Below are positions 13,995 through 22,665 of a stretch of DNA of 34,140 nt, piece after piece. Position numbers and translations under genes: made by a program. Positions within the stretch are counted from its first letter, which is position 1. Each line of letters opens with the position of its first letter. The notes below the pieces were generated by a model. It worked only from the letters and a program-made list of their open reading frames with translations. It was not told the origin of the DNA and made no database searches. The stretch comes from Ruminococcus sp. (GTDB taxonomy: Bacteria; Bacillota; Clostridia; Oscillospirales; Ruminococcaceae). Where the stretch lies: the NCBI GenBank assembly GCA_017523285.1, contig JAFWWU010000065.1:1-34140 (forward strand), in the 5' to 3' direction.

Positions 13995-14664
13995 AGCTGC
14001 CTCCGAATTTATAACCAACGTGACGTACAGTTTCAATCATTTCACCGTATTGCCCCAGCTTCTGACGAAGCGTTCTGATGTGCATATCGACTGTTCTTGT
14101 TTCACCTACAAAATCAGCACCCCATATTTCGTTATAGAGAGTATCCCTTGAAAAGACAAGCCCCACATTTTTCATAAAAAGTGAAAGCAGTTCAAATTCC
14201 TTATAGGTAAGAGAAACCTTTTCGCTGTTTACTGTAACGGTGCGTTCGTCAAGATTAAGAGAAAGCCCGCCTGACTGTAAAATGCGGTTTACTGTTTTAG
14301 GTGAACAGCGACGCATAACTGCCTTTACTCTCGAAATCATCTCCATCATTCCGAAAGGCTTTACAAGATAATCGTCAGCGCCCATATCAAGCCCCTGAAC
14401 CTTATCGAATTCCGCACCCTTTGCTGTTGCCATAATAACGGGAATGTCAACATATTCCGCTGTGCTTTTGAGAATTCTAAGCAACTCGATGCCGTCTTTT
14501 CCGGGGAGCATTACATCAAGAATAACAAGGTCGGGAAGCTCATTTTTCAACGCAGAAAGAAAGCTGTCACCGTCCTCAAAGCCTTTTGCTTCAAACCCTG
14601 TTGACTGCAAGGCATAAACCTCTATATCACGGATACTTGCGTCGTCCTCAACGCACCATATCAT
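13984..14664 (-). CDS. phoB: PhoB/PhoP-type response regulator
   Basis: The protein has 226 residues. The receiver domain has the acidic pocket EDD (6-8), phospho-acceptor Asp50 in LVILDVMLPG and Lys in YLVKPFG. An OmpR-type winged helix follows (TYKEFELLSLFMKN to the end, with TVDMHIRTLRQKLG). It is encoded between phoU and phoR. It is the likely binder of the TTTACA-type repeats in front of pstS (18742-18769) and of the phosphonate operon (20185-20212). Confidence 0.92.
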   Translation of the reverse strand: MIWCVEDDASIRDIEVYALQSTGFEAKGFEDGDSFLSALKNELPDLVILDVMLPGKDGIELLRILKSTAEYVDIPVIMATAKGAEFDKVQGLDMGADDYLVKPFGMMEMISRVKAVMRRCSPKTVNRILQSGGLSLNLDERTVTVNSEKVSLTYKEFELLSLFMKNVGLVFSRDTLYNEIWGADFVGETRTVDMHIRTLRQKLGQYGEMIETVRHVGYKFGGSYDK

Positions 14665-14677
14665 AAAATCAACTCCT

Positions 14678-15322
14678 TTATGAGTTTTTGTGTTCGCCTG
14701 TTACGGAAAAGATCACCCATTCGGCTATGTTCGTTGCGTGGTCGCCGATACGCTCAAAATACTTTGCTATCATAAGCAGATCAAGAGCATATTCGCCGTT
14801 TTCGGGATTTTCCGCAATCATTTTAATAAGACTGCCCTTTATCCTGTCGAAATACTCGTCAACCTTGTCATCGTGGCCAATAACCGTCTTTGCAAGCTCG
14901 GTGTCCTTTTTAACATAGGCATCAACGCTGTCGGTTACCATTGAAATAGTTTCAGCCGCCATATCACGGATATTCACCGTTTCTTCGGCGGTTCTGCCCT
15001 CAAGATAGTTTATTATTTCAGCAATATCTTCTGCCTGATCGCCGATACGCTCCATATCGGTTATCATTTTAAGGGCGGCGGAAATCTGTCTTAAATCCCT
15101 TGCAACAGGCTGCTGCTGTAAAAGTAATTTCATACAGCGGGATTCAATGTTCCTTTCTTTTTGGTCAATATCAGCTGAAAGCACTGAAACTCTTTCGGCA
15201 AGTGAAACATCTCCCGTAGTAAGCGCCTTTGATGCAAGAGCAATGGATTCTTCACAAAGTGCGCCCATTTCTATCATTTCAATATTCAGCGTGTTAAGCT
15301 GTTCATCAAATCTGCTTCTCAT
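14678..15322 (-). CDS. phoU: PhoU phosphate signalling protein
   Basis: The protein has 214 residues, the usual PhoU length, with the two PhoU repeats recognisable (DMERIGDQAEDIAEII near 90-105 and YFERIGDHATNIAEWVIF near 188-205). PhoU is a cytoplasmic helical protein that links the Pst transporter to PhoR and represses the Pho response when phosphate is ample. Its ATG shares one base with the pstB stop codon. Confidence 0.93.
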   Translation of the reverse strand: MRSRFDEQLNTLNIEMIEMGALCEESIALASKALTTGDVSLAERVSVLSADIDQKERNIESRCMKLLLQQQPVARDLRQISAALKMITDMERIGDQAEDIAEIINYLEGRTAEETVNIRDMAAETISMVTDSVDAYVKKDTELAKTVIGHDDKVDEYFDRIKGSLIKMIAENPENGEYALDLLMIAKYFERIGDHATNIAEWVIFSVTGEHKNS

Positions 15323-16077
15323 TATCCAAACCTTCCTGTAATATAGTCTTCTGTTCGCTTATCAACGGGCTGTGAAAACAGCTTTTCCGTTTCGCCGTAT
15401 TCAATAAGTTCACCCAGTAAAAAAAATGCCGTATTGTCGGAAATTCGGACTGCCTGCTGCATATTGTGAGTCACTATAACAATAGTATAACTCTTTTTCA
15501 GCTCAATTGCAAGCTCCTCGATTCTCGATGTTGAGATAGGATCAAGCGCAGAAGTCGGCTCGTCCATAAGGAGAATTTTCGGCTTTACCGCAAGCGCTCT
15601 TGCTATACACAATCTCTGCTGCTGACCGCCCGACATTCCGAGAGCGTTTTTCTTAAGCCTGTCCTTTACCTCGTCCCATATCGCCGCGTCACGGAGAGAC
15701 TGTTCAACTATCTCATCAAGCTTTACCTTTGACTTAATTCCATGTGTACGTGGTCCGTAAGCTATGTTGTCGTAAATGCTCATAGGAAACGGATTAGGCT
15801 TCTGGAATACCATTCCTATCTCACGGCGGAGCTCGTTTACGTCAACACTGCTGTCATAGATGTTCTGTCCGTTGTAGCAGACCTCGCCCTTTATTTTTAC
15901 AGTCGGAATAAGGTCATTCATACGGTTCAAGGTCTTGAGAAATGTGGACTTTCCGTAGCCTGACGGTCCGATAAATGCGGTAATGCTCTTTTCAGGGATT
16001 GTAATATTTACGTTTTTGAGAGCCTGCGTCTGGTCATACCATAGATTCAGGTCTTTTGCTGTCATTATATCGCTCAT
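15322..16077 (-). CDS. pstB: Phosphate ABC transporter ATPase PstB
   Basis: The protein has 251 residues. Walker [11 protein letters not shown]-loop [19 protein letters not shown] (the NPFP form typical of PstB), signature [14 protein letters not shown] and Walker [14 protein letters not shown] are all present. It powers phosphate import through PstA/PstC. It lies between pstA and phoU in the same operon. Confidence 0.95.
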   Translation of the reverse strand: MSDIMTAKDLNLWYDQTQALKNVNITIPEKSITAFIGPSGYGKSTFLKTLNRMNDLIPTVKIKGEVCYNGQNIYDSSVDVNELRREIGMVFQKPNPFPMSIYDNIAYGPRTHGIKSKVKLDEIVEQSLRDAAIWDEVKDRLKKNALGMSGGQQQRLCIARALAVKPKILLMDEPTSALDPISTSRIEELAIELKKSYTIVIVTHNMQQAVRISDNTAFFLLGELIEYGETEKLFSQPVDKRTEDYITGRFG

Positions 16078-16094
16078 TGTATCATTCCTTTCGG

Positions 16095-16946
16095 TTAAAG
16101 CTCACGTTTTTTTGCAAAATATCTGCTGACAAGAGTTGCCGACAGATTTATGAGAAGAGTTAAGATCATAAGTATCGCCGCTATCGCAAAGGCAACTCCG
16201 AACTCGCCCTGTTCCTTTGCATAAACGTAAAGTGCAACGGTAAGAGAAGCACCAGGGGATGTAAGTCCCTCAAATATTCCGTTAAGTGCGTGGGCAAAGC
16301 CTGCTGTAAAGAGTAGTGCCGCAGACTCACCTAAAATTCGTCCTATTGACAGGATACAGCCTGTGATAACTCCGTCAACACAGCTGGGGAGAACGACAGT
16401 TCTTATTACTCTCCATTTTCCTGCACCAAGCCCGAAGGCACCGTCACGATAGCTTTTGGGAACAGTTTTAAGGCTTTCCTGAGTTGTTCTCATAACAGTC
16501 GGTAAATTCATAATAACAAGCGTAAGCGACCCTGACAAAAGAGAAGTTTTGAAGCTGAGAAACTGACAGAAAAACAGCATTCCCACAAGTCCGTAAATGA
16601 TAGATGGAATACCTGAAAGTGTTTCCGCTGCGTATTCAATCATACCCACAAGCCTTTTGTTTTTTGCGTATTCTGTAAGATATATCGCCGCACCGACTCC
16701 GAGCGGGATAACGAAGATAAGCGTTGCAATTACAATATAAAGAGTGTTCAGAATATCGGGGAGAATACCTATCTTTCCGCTTATATAACTTGGCTTTGTG
16801 GATAGAAGCTCCCAGGAGATATGAGGTATACCCTTTATAAATACATACGCCACAAGAAATATTACAAGCGTAGCTGTAAGGCCTGTGGAAATATACATAG
16901 CGGCTTTCATTCCGCCTATATAGGCTTTTCTTTTTTTACTAAGCAT
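16095..16946 (-). CDS. pstA: Phosphate ABC transporter permease PstA
   Basis: The protein has 283 residues with about six membrane spans and the binding-protein-dependent permease loop ([20 protein letters not shown]). [15 protein letters not shown] is the PstA/PstC pattern. Its start overlaps the pstC stop (TGATG). It forms the channel with PstC. Confidence 0.93.
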   Translation of the reverse strand: MLSKKRKAYIGGMKAAMYISTGLTATLVIFLVAYVFIKGIPHISWELLSTKPSYISGKIGILPDILNTLYIVIATLIFVIPLGVGAAIYLTEYAKNKRLVGMIEYAAETLSGIPSIIYGLVGMLFFCQFLSFKTSLLSGSLTLVIMNLPTVMRTTQESLKTVPKSYRDGAFGLGAGKWRVIRTVVLPSCVDGVITGCILSIGRILGESAALLFTAGFAHALNGIFEGLTSPGASLTVALYVYAKEQGEFGVAFAIAAILMILTLLINLSATLVSRYFAKKREL

Positions 16947-17809
16947 CAGTCTTTCTCCTTTTTCAAGAAAAAGTTAAGTGTTGCATTGATAAGCATTATA
17001 AAGAGGAACAGTACAAGTGCAATTGAGAAAAGTGCCTGTTGCTGAAGTCCGCTTGAATATGACATTTCGCTTGCAACTGCTGTTGTGAGAAATCGCACGC
17101 TCTGAAAAAGCGACGGGATATTAGGAACATTTCCCGATACCATCATAACCGCCATTGCTTCGCCTATGGCGCGTCCCACACCAAGCACCACAGCCGCCGC
17201 AATTCCGCTTTTTGCGGCAGGTACGGAAACTCTGAAATAGGTTTCAACAGGAGTTGCGCCGAGAGCTAACGATGCGTCCTCGTATTCCTTTGGTACTGCT
17301 TCAAGAGCTGTCATCGACACCTTGATAATTGACGGTAAAATCATAATCGCAAGTACAATTATTGCTGAAAATAAGCTCGCACCGTCGGGAATATCAAAAA
17401 TCTCACGGACAGCAGGTACAAGTACCAGCATACCCACCAAGCCGTATACCACTGACGGAATTCCGGCAAGCAGACTTACTGCTCCCTCCATAAAGGCTTT
17501 TACTTTTGAATTTGCAAGCTTTGAAAGATAAACCGCTGTAAAAAAGCCTATGGGAACTCCGATAATAATTGCCCCTGCTGTACCATAAACACTGGTTAGG
17601 ATAAAGGGCAGTATGCCGTAGCTTGGCTCTGCAGCTGTCGACGCCCACTCTGTACCGAAAAGGAAGTCAAAAAGTCCTATCTCTGTTATGGCAGGTATGC
17701 CCGAAATTACAAGATATATTGTTATCAAAAGAACACAGCCGACGGTAAGCAGTCCGAGTATGAGAAATACGCCGTGAATGGCTCTTTCAATCATTTTATT
17801 TTTCTTCAT
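16946..17809 (-). CDS. pstC: Phosphate ABC transporter permease PstC
   Basis: The protein has 287 residues and six predicted spans. GIPSVVYGLVGMLVLVP and the coupling loop KEYEDASLALGATPVETYFRV identify the PstC type. It is preceded by a 62-nt gap after pstS that contains a hairpin (17836-17856), which may protect or limit the message so that PstS is made in excess. Confidence 0.93.
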   Translation of the reverse strand: MKKNKMIERAIHGVFLILGLLTVGCVLLITIYLVISGIPAITEIGLFDFLFGTEWASTAAEPSYGILPFILTSVYGTAGAIIIGVPIGFFTAVYLSKLANSKVKAFMEGAVSLLAGIPSVVYGLVGMLVLVPAVREIFDIPDGASLFSAIIVLAIMILPSIIKVSMTALEAVPKEYEDASLALGATPVETYFRVSVPAAKSGIAAAVVLGVGRAIGEAMAVMMVSGNVPNIPSLFQSVRFLTTAVASEMSYSSGLQQQALFSIALVLFLFIMLINATLNFFLKKEKD

Positions 17810-17835
17810 AAAGCTACTCCATTATATAGCAGTGT

Positions 17836-17856
17836 GCGGCAAGAGTTTCTTACCGC
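17836..17856 (-). other. Intercistronic hairpin between pstS and pstC
   Basis: GCGG-x-AAGA / TCTT-x-CCGC forms a short interrupted stem without a T run. Such hairpins after binding-protein genes commonly stabilise the upstream message or reduce readthrough. Confidence 0.4.
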
Positions 17857-17871
17857 TTCTGCTATTCTGTT

Positions 17872-18672
17872 TTAGTTTGCCGCAACAACACCTGCAGAAG
17901 AGATTGCTTCTCTTGCGTTTTCAGATGTAATGTAGTCGAAGAACTTCTGTGCGCTCTCTGAAAGCTCTGTATCAGCCTTTGTTACAAGTATGAAGGGTCG
18001 CTGAACAACATAACTGCCGTCCTTGATTGTATCTTCTGTCGGCGCAACACCGCCCACTGTAACCATTTTTACACTGTCCTTTACAGACGCTACCGAAGCG
18101 TAACCGATAGCCGCAGGATTGCCTGCAACAGTTGTGATAACGTCGCCTGTGGAGGTAAGCTCCTGACGGTATTTGCAGTTATCCTCTGTGTCTGTGATAC
18201 TTTCAAAGCCATCACGGGTGCCGCTTCCTGCTTCACGTCCGATAAGTACGATTTCGCTGTCATTACCACCAATTTCGTTCCAGTTTGTGATTTCACCTGT
18301 GTAAATCTTTGCGATTGTTTCAACATCAAGGTCAGAAACAGGATTTTCGGGGTTTACGATAATGGCGATACCGTCATAAGCGAGAACGGTTGCTGTAAGC
18401 CCCTGTGCCTTTTCTTCTTCCTTTAAGTCACGGCTGGAAAGTCCTATATCGCAGGTTCCTGCGGCAACTGCTTTGATACCAGAGCCTGAACCTGTGGGGT
18501 TGTATGTAACTGTAATTCCTGTGTCATTTTCGAATGTTTCGCCAAGAACGCCGATAACCTTTTCCATTGAGGTAGAGCCGTCTGTTGCTACCGCTTCTTT
18601 TTCAGAGGAACAGCCTGCAAGTGTACTGCACATAATGAGTGCCGCTGCAAAAATACTGATAATCTTTTTCAT
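17872..18672 (-). CDS. pstS: Phosphate-binding lipoprotein PstS
   Basis: The protein has 266 residues. A lipoprotein signal with lipobox LAGC (Cys about 21) is followed by the PstS ligand-binding patterns DGSTSMEKVIG, NPTGSGSGIKAVAAGTCDIG and REAGSGTRDGFE. It captures phosphate outside the membrane for PstCAB. It is first in the operon, behind a Pho-box promoter (18726-18769), with AAAGGA 9 nt before ATG. Confidence 0.94.
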   Translation of the reverse strand: MKKIISIFAAALIMCSTLAGCSSEKEAVATDGSTSMEKVIGVLGETFENDTGITVTYNPTGSGSGIKAVAAGTCDIGLSSRDLKEEEKAQGLTATVLAYDGIAIIVNPENPVSDLDVETIAKIYTGEITNWNEIGGNDSEIVLIGREAGSGTRDGFESITDTEDNCKYRQELTSTGDVITTVAGNPAAIGYASVASVKDSVKMVTVGGVAPTEDTIKDGSYVVQRPFILVTKADTELSESAQKFFDYITSENAREAISSAGVVAAN

Positions 18673-18725
18673 AATTACAAGTCCTTTCAGATGTAAAATT
18701 GATTGTGTTTTTTGTTTACATCTGA

Positions 18726-18769
18726 ATTATACTGCTCCAATGTAAAGTCGGGAAGAGGAGTTTTGTAAA
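18726..18769 (-). promoter_or_regulatory. Pho-box promoter of the pst operon
   Basis: On the minus strand: TTTACA (18764-18769), 16 nt, CTTTAC (18742-18747), 10 nt, TATAAT (18726-18731). There is no sigma-A -35 at the right place, as in activator-dependent Pho promoters. The phosphonate operon promoter has identical geometry. Confidence 0.75.
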
Positions 18770-18794
18770 ATCTGTGTCAAATTTTCATTGAGAT

Positions 18795-18835
18795 GCAAAA
18801 TCCCTGTTACTTTTGAATGTAAAGTAACAGGGATT
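18795..18835 (-). terminator. Terminator of the thrE-type operon
   Basis: A 15-bp stem (AATCCCTGTTACTTT / AAAGTAACAGGGATT) with a 7-nt loop and TTTTG tail on the minus strand, 15 bp after the downstream exporter gene's stop. Confidence 0.85.
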
Positions 18836-18850
18836 GAAAAATATATGATT

Positions 18851-19294
18851 TTACCTTTGTTTTACTCGTTTGAACATGAATTGCGAAATAGCAGTAACAA
18901 CAATAATGCCCAGTGCAAGTGCACAGGCAAGCTTCAGGGTAGAAACTGCTTTTTCAAGAAACGTTGTAAAATTACTTTCAAATGCCGAAGCCATTGTGTA
19001 ATAAAGTGAGCCACCGGGGATAAGCGGCATAAGTGAGGTCGTAACAACAGGTGCGGCAGGAGTTTTCAAAGCTCTTGCCATAATCTCTGAATATAGTGAT
19101 ACAACAGCTGCTACTATAAAGTAGTTGATTGGCTCGTTTAAGATAAAATGGCTAAGAACAACGAACAGTCCCCACGATAAAAGTCCTCCGACAGCCGTCG
19201 CAATAAGCCTTTTTCCTCTCATATTAAAAAGTATACCGAAACACAGCGAACCTATAAGACCTGTCGCAATCTGAATAAGCTCTGAACTTGTCAT
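18851..19294 (-). CDS. ThrE-type threonine/serine exporter, small subunit (YjjB/DUF3815-like)
   Basis: The protein has 147 residues from the ATG at 19294 (AGGAGG 6 nt upstream), overlapping the upstream gene by four bases (ATGA). It has about four to five membrane spans; AAVVSLYSEIMARALKTPA and PLIPGGSLYYTM are the pattern of the C-terminal part of ThrE exporters. In many bacteria ThrE is split into two small membrane proteins, as here. It probably exports amino acids together with the upstream subunit; the substrate is inferred from the family. Confidence 0.82.
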   Translation of the reverse strand: MTSSELIQIATGLIGSLCFGILFNMRGKRLIATAVGGLLSWGLFVVLSHFILNEPINYFIVAAVVSLYSEIMARALKTPAAPVVTTSLMPLIPGGSLYYTMASAFESNFTTFLEKAVSTLKLACALALGIIVVTAISQFMFKRVKQR

Positions 19295-20040
19295 ATTGCA
19301 CCTCCTGTTATAAAAGCAACAGCAAAATACCCGGCAGCTATAGCAAGGGCTGTAATACACGCTTCAATAGTACGAAGCAGACCTGCAATGCTGTCGCCCA
19401 CGAGCAAATCCTTTAGTGCAGTTGTAAGACCAATGCCCGGAATGAGCGTCATAATATTTCCGATGATTACCTTATCAACCGTTGCAATAAAATCAAGTCT
19501 TAGTGCAATAAATGCAAGTGAAGTTGCAATAAAAGCTGAAACAAACTTGCAGAAAATTTTGTTTTTTACTGTTTTGTCGCAGAGCAATATCACAAATCTT
19601 ACTAATGCACCTATTATAAATGAAACTGCCGATTCTGTTATTCCTCCTCCGAAAAACAGCGTGAAAGCTCCTGAGATAACTGCATAGCAGATAAATTCAA
19701 GCCATAACGGATATTTTTTGCATTTAGCAATTTCTGCGAGCTGTTTTTTTATTTCGTTGTCAGAGTATTTATGCTTGCATATACTTCGTGAAAGCTCATT
19801 AAGTTTATGAAGATTTTCGTAATCGGTAGACGTTTCGGTAATACGTCTTGTCTGAGTGTATGCTTTGTCATCTGTATGTATCGTGACAACAATGCTGCTT
19901 GTTATAATGAAAACGTCAGTGCGTTTAGTTCCATAAGCGTCAAATATTCTCTTAATGCTGTCCTCAACTCTGTGTACCTCTGCGCCGCTTATTAGCATCT
20001 GCTCGCCTATATCCATAACACTGTCAAGTAGTTTTTCCAT
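19291..20040 (-). CDS. ThrE-type threonine/serine exporter, large subunit (YjjP/DUF1212-like)
   Basis: The protein has 249 residues from the ATG at 20040 (GGAGG 6 nt upstream). A soluble N-terminal part (DIGEQMLISGAEVHRVEDSI, the DUF1212 hallmark, then YGTKRTDVFIITSSIVVTIH) is followed by five or so membrane spans with MTLIPGIGLTTALKDLLVGD. It pairs with the small subunit downstream. A sigma-A promoter lies at 20068-20096. It is divergent from the phosphonate operon; any functional link is unknown. Confidence 0.85.
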   Translation of the reverse strand: MEKLLDSVMDIGEQMLISGAEVHRVEDSIKRIFDAYGTKRTDVFIITSSIVVTIHTDDKAYTQTRRITETSTDYENLHKLNELSRSICKHKYSDNEIKKQLAEIAKCKKYPLWLEFICYAVISGAFTLFFGGGITESAVSFIIGALVRFVILLCDKTVKNKIFCKFVSAFIATSLAFIALRLDFIATVDKVIIGNIMTLIPGIGLTTALKDLLVGDSIAGLLRTIEACITALAIAAGYFAVAFITGGAI

Positions 20041-20067
20041 TGTATACCTCCAAATTCGTATCAATTT

Positions 20068-20096
20068 ATTCTATCATAAAAGGCTCTGAATGTAAA
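20068..20096 (-). promoter_or_regulatory. Sigma-A promoter of the thrE-type operon
   Basis: On the minus strand TTTACA (20091-20096), 17 nt, TAGAAT (20068-20073). The start codon is at 20040. Confidence 0.7.
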
Positions 20097-20112
20097 CCGA
20101 CTTTCCTAAAAC

Positions 20113-20136
20113 TTTACAAGATATCGCTATTGTAAA
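20113..20136. promoter_or_regulatory. Candidate operator palindrome between thrE and phn operons
   Basis: TTTACAA, 10 nt, TTGTAAA is a perfect 7-bp inverted repeat upstream of the thrE-type promoter and of the phosphonate Pho box. It uses the same TTTACA half-site but inverted rather than direct. Confidence 0.45.
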
Positions 20137-20184
20137 ACAAATTTAGAAATTCGGATGTTTTTCGCAAAAAAGTAATACCTGAAT

Positions 20185-20228
20185 TTTACACCTCTGTGGT
20201 TTTGGATTTTACTTTGAAGCTATATAAT
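20185..20228 (+). promoter_or_regulatory. Pho-box promoter of the phosphonate operon
   Basis: TTTACA (20185-20190), 16 nt, TTTTAC (20207-20212), 10 nt, TATAAT (20223-20228). Spacing is identical at every step to the pstS promoter on the other strand, and a sigma-A -35 is missing in the same way. Confidence 0.75.
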
Positions 20229-20266
20229 AATACCTGTAATAAATCAGATATGAAAGGAAAATACAG

Positions 20267-21031
20267 ATGCTTGAACTTAAAAATATCGAAAAGTCATTCG
20301 ATAATGTGAATGTTTTAAACCACGTTAATTTCTCTGTTGAGGACGGCGAAATCGTGTCTATTCTCGGCTCGTCGGGTAGCGGTAAAACTACGCTTCTCAA
20401 TATAATCCTCGGAATTACTCAGCCCGACAGCGGTGAAATATTTTTTGATACTCATGATATCACAAAGGTATCTATGGAAAACAGAGGCTTCAACATTGTT
20501 TTTCAGGATTACGCCCTGTTTCCTAACCTTAACGCATACGATAATATCGTGTACGGACTCCGCAACAGGCCGAACATTTCCACTCCCGAGGAGGTGCAGG
20601 AGCTTGTTGAGCTGCTTGGTCTGAAGGAGCATCTGAACAAGAATATCGAACAGCTTTCAGGCGGTCAGAAGCAAAGAGTTGCACTTGCGAGAACACTTGT
20701 AATGAAGCCGAAAATCCTGCTTCTTGATGAGCCCTTAAGCGCTCTCGATGGTGTTATCAAGGAGTCAATCAAGGATAAGATAAAGCAGATTGCGAAGGAA
20801 TATCACCTTACTACAATCATTGTTACCCACGACCCTGAGGAAGCACTCAGCCTTTCCGACAAAGTCATGATCATAAACGGCGGTACTATTTTGCAGTATG
20901 CAAAGCCCGACGAGATAATCAATTCGCCCTCCGACAGCTTTGTTACGGAATTTATCCTCCGTCAGCTTGAAATCAAGAGAAACAATATCCTTGCCCTTTT
21001 CGGCGGCAGTAAAACGGTGGCGGCAGTATGA
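20267..21031 (+). CDS. Phosphonate (2-aminoethylphosphonate) ABC transporter ATPase
   Basis: The protein has 254 residues. Walker A GSSGSGKTT, Q-loop VFQDYALFP, signature LSGGQKQRVALARTL and Walker B ILLLDEPLSALDG are present. It belongs to the PotA/FbpC-like group but is short and lacks most of the usual C-terminal TOBE region. First gene of the operon, AAAGGA before ATG, and its stop overlaps the permease start (ATGA). The substrate is inferred from phnW and phnX in the same operon; PhnT is the counterpart name. Confidence 0.85.
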   Translation: MLELKNIEKSFDNVNVLNHVNFSVEDGEIVSILGSSGSGKTTLLNIILGITQPDSGEIFFDTHDITKVSMENRGFNIVFQDYALFPNLNAYDNIVYGLRNRPNISTPEEVQELVELLGLKEHLNKNIEQLSGGQKQRVALARTLVMKPKILLLDEPLSALDGVIKESIKDKIKQIAKEYHLTTIIVTHDPEEALSLSDKVMIINGGTILQYAKPDEIINSPSDSFVTEFILRQLEIKRNNILALFGGSKTVAAV

Positions 21032-22665
21032 ACAAAAGCAGAATTTCTCCGCAGAAAATTATACTGATTTTCACAGGTCTGCTGTTCGGCTTTTTCCTCC
21101 TTCTACCGATGGTTACGATACTGTGCAAGTCCTTTTACAAGGACGGTAATGCAACTCTTGAATTTTACGGAAACCTCTTTTCAAACAGAAGCATTTTTAA
21201 GGCGTTCGGGAATAGCGTTCTCGTTTCTGCGGCAAGCGGAATTATCACAACCGTCCTCGCTTTTATTCCTGCGTACGCAGTAAACTTCACCAACATAAAC
21301 AAGAAGCTGAAAAAGGTGATTTCAACACTTGTAATTCTCCCTATGCTGCTGCCCACAATTACATACGGCTTTGCAATTATCTATTCATTCGGTAAACAGG
21401 GACTTATTACAAAGCTTCTCGATACGCAGATTGTTGATATATATGGTATCGCAGGGCTGATTATAGGCTATGTAATCTATACTCTCCCCATCTCCTTTAT
21501 GCTCATAAATAACACAATGGGCTATATTGACAAGAAGTTTACGATTGTGTCACTAATGATGGGCGACGGCAAACTGAAAAGCTTTTTTGCAACGGTTATC
21601 ACTCCCCTTATCAGCACCCTTGCCGTGTCCTTTATCCAGAGCTTTACTCTGAGCTTTACCGATTACGGTATCCCTGCGGCACTTGCGGGAAATGTCGACC
21701 TGCTTGCAACACGGCTTTACAACAAAATGCTGGGAAGCCTGCCCGATTTCAACACAGGTTCGGCGGTTTCGATTATAATGCTACTACCGTCAATTCTGAG
21801 TATTATTCTGATTTTTGTGCTTAACAAATACAATATCCGCTACAATAAAATCTCGGTTATCGAGCTTACGAAAAATCGTGCAAGAGATATTATCTTCGGG
21901 CTGATTTCGGCAATTATAATTATCTGCGTACTATCCGTATTTGCGGTGATTTTCATTGTTCCTTTTGTTGAACAGTGGCCGTACAGAATGAATTTTACGA
22001 CAAAGCATATCACTGATATTTTCTCGGACAGTTCACTTATGAACGTATACCAAAACTCGCTGATTGTTGCTCTTGCAACCTCAGTTTTGGGTACGCTTAT
22101 CGTGTATGGCACGGCTCTTGTTTCTGCAAGACGGGGCGAACATCGTCACTACGGAAAGTTGCCAGATACTGCATCGCTTATAACAAATACAATACCTGGT
22201 ATGGTGCTTGGTGTTGCTTATCTGCTTTCCTTTAAGGGAACGTTTATGCACAACACCTTTGCGATACTTGTTATCTGTAATATCGTTCATTATTTTTCAT
22301 CACCGTATCTGATGATGAAAAGCAGTCTTGAAAAACTGAATGCCAGTTGGGAAACAACGGCAAGGCTTATGGGCGACAGCTGGCTGAAAACAGTAGTAAG
22401 AATTATTACACCCAATGCGGTTTCAACGCTTCTGGAGGTATTCAGCTACTTCTTTGTAAATGCAATGGTAACAGTCAGTGCTGTTATCTTCCTTGCAAGC
22501 ACAAGAACAATGATTATCACGGCAAAAATTAAGGAGCTTCAGCACTTTGCAAATTTCAATGAGATATTCGTGCTGTCCGTCCTGATTTTAATAACAAACT
22601 TGGCAGTAAAGGGTCTTGTAAGACTTTTTGCGGCAATTCGAAACAAGAAAGGAAAATCAAAATGA
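21028..22665 (+). CDS. Phosphonate ABC transporter permease (two fused domains)
   Basis: The protein has 545 residues and about twelve membrane spans, with two permease domains in one chain (about 10-265 and 280-540), each with a coupling loop (MMGDGKLKSFFATVITPLIS; LMGDSWLKTVVRIITPNAVS). This is the architecture of iron/thiamine-type and 2-aminoethylphosphonate permeases (PhnU/PhnV-like fused). It overlaps both neighbours by ATGA, so translation is coupled. Confidence 0.85.
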   Translation: MNKSRISPQKIILIFTGLLFGFFLLLPMVTILCKSFYKDGNATLEFYGNLFSNRSIFKAFGNSVLVSAASGIITTVLAFIPAYAVNFTNINKKLKKVISTLVILPMLLPTITYGFAIIYSFGKQGLITKLLDTQIVDIYGIAGLIIGYVIYTLPISFMLINNTMGYIDKKFTIVSLMMGDGKLKSFFATVITPLISTLAVSFIQSFTLSFTDYGIPAALAGNVDLLATRLYNKMLGSLPDFNTGSAVSIIMLLPSILSIILIFVLNKYNIRYNKISVIELTKNRARDIIFGLISAIIIICVLSVFAVIFIVPFVEQWPYRMNFTTKHITDIFSDSSLMNVYQNSLIVALATSVLGTLIVYGTALVSARRGEHRHYGKLPDTASLITNTIPGMVLGVAYLLSFKGTFMHNTFAILVICNIVHYFSSPYLMMKSSLEKLNASWETTARLMGDSWLKTVVRIITPNAVSTLLEVFSYFFVNAMVTVSAVIFLASTRTMIITAKIKELQHFANFNEIFVLSVLILITNLAVKGLVRLFAAIRNKKGKSK

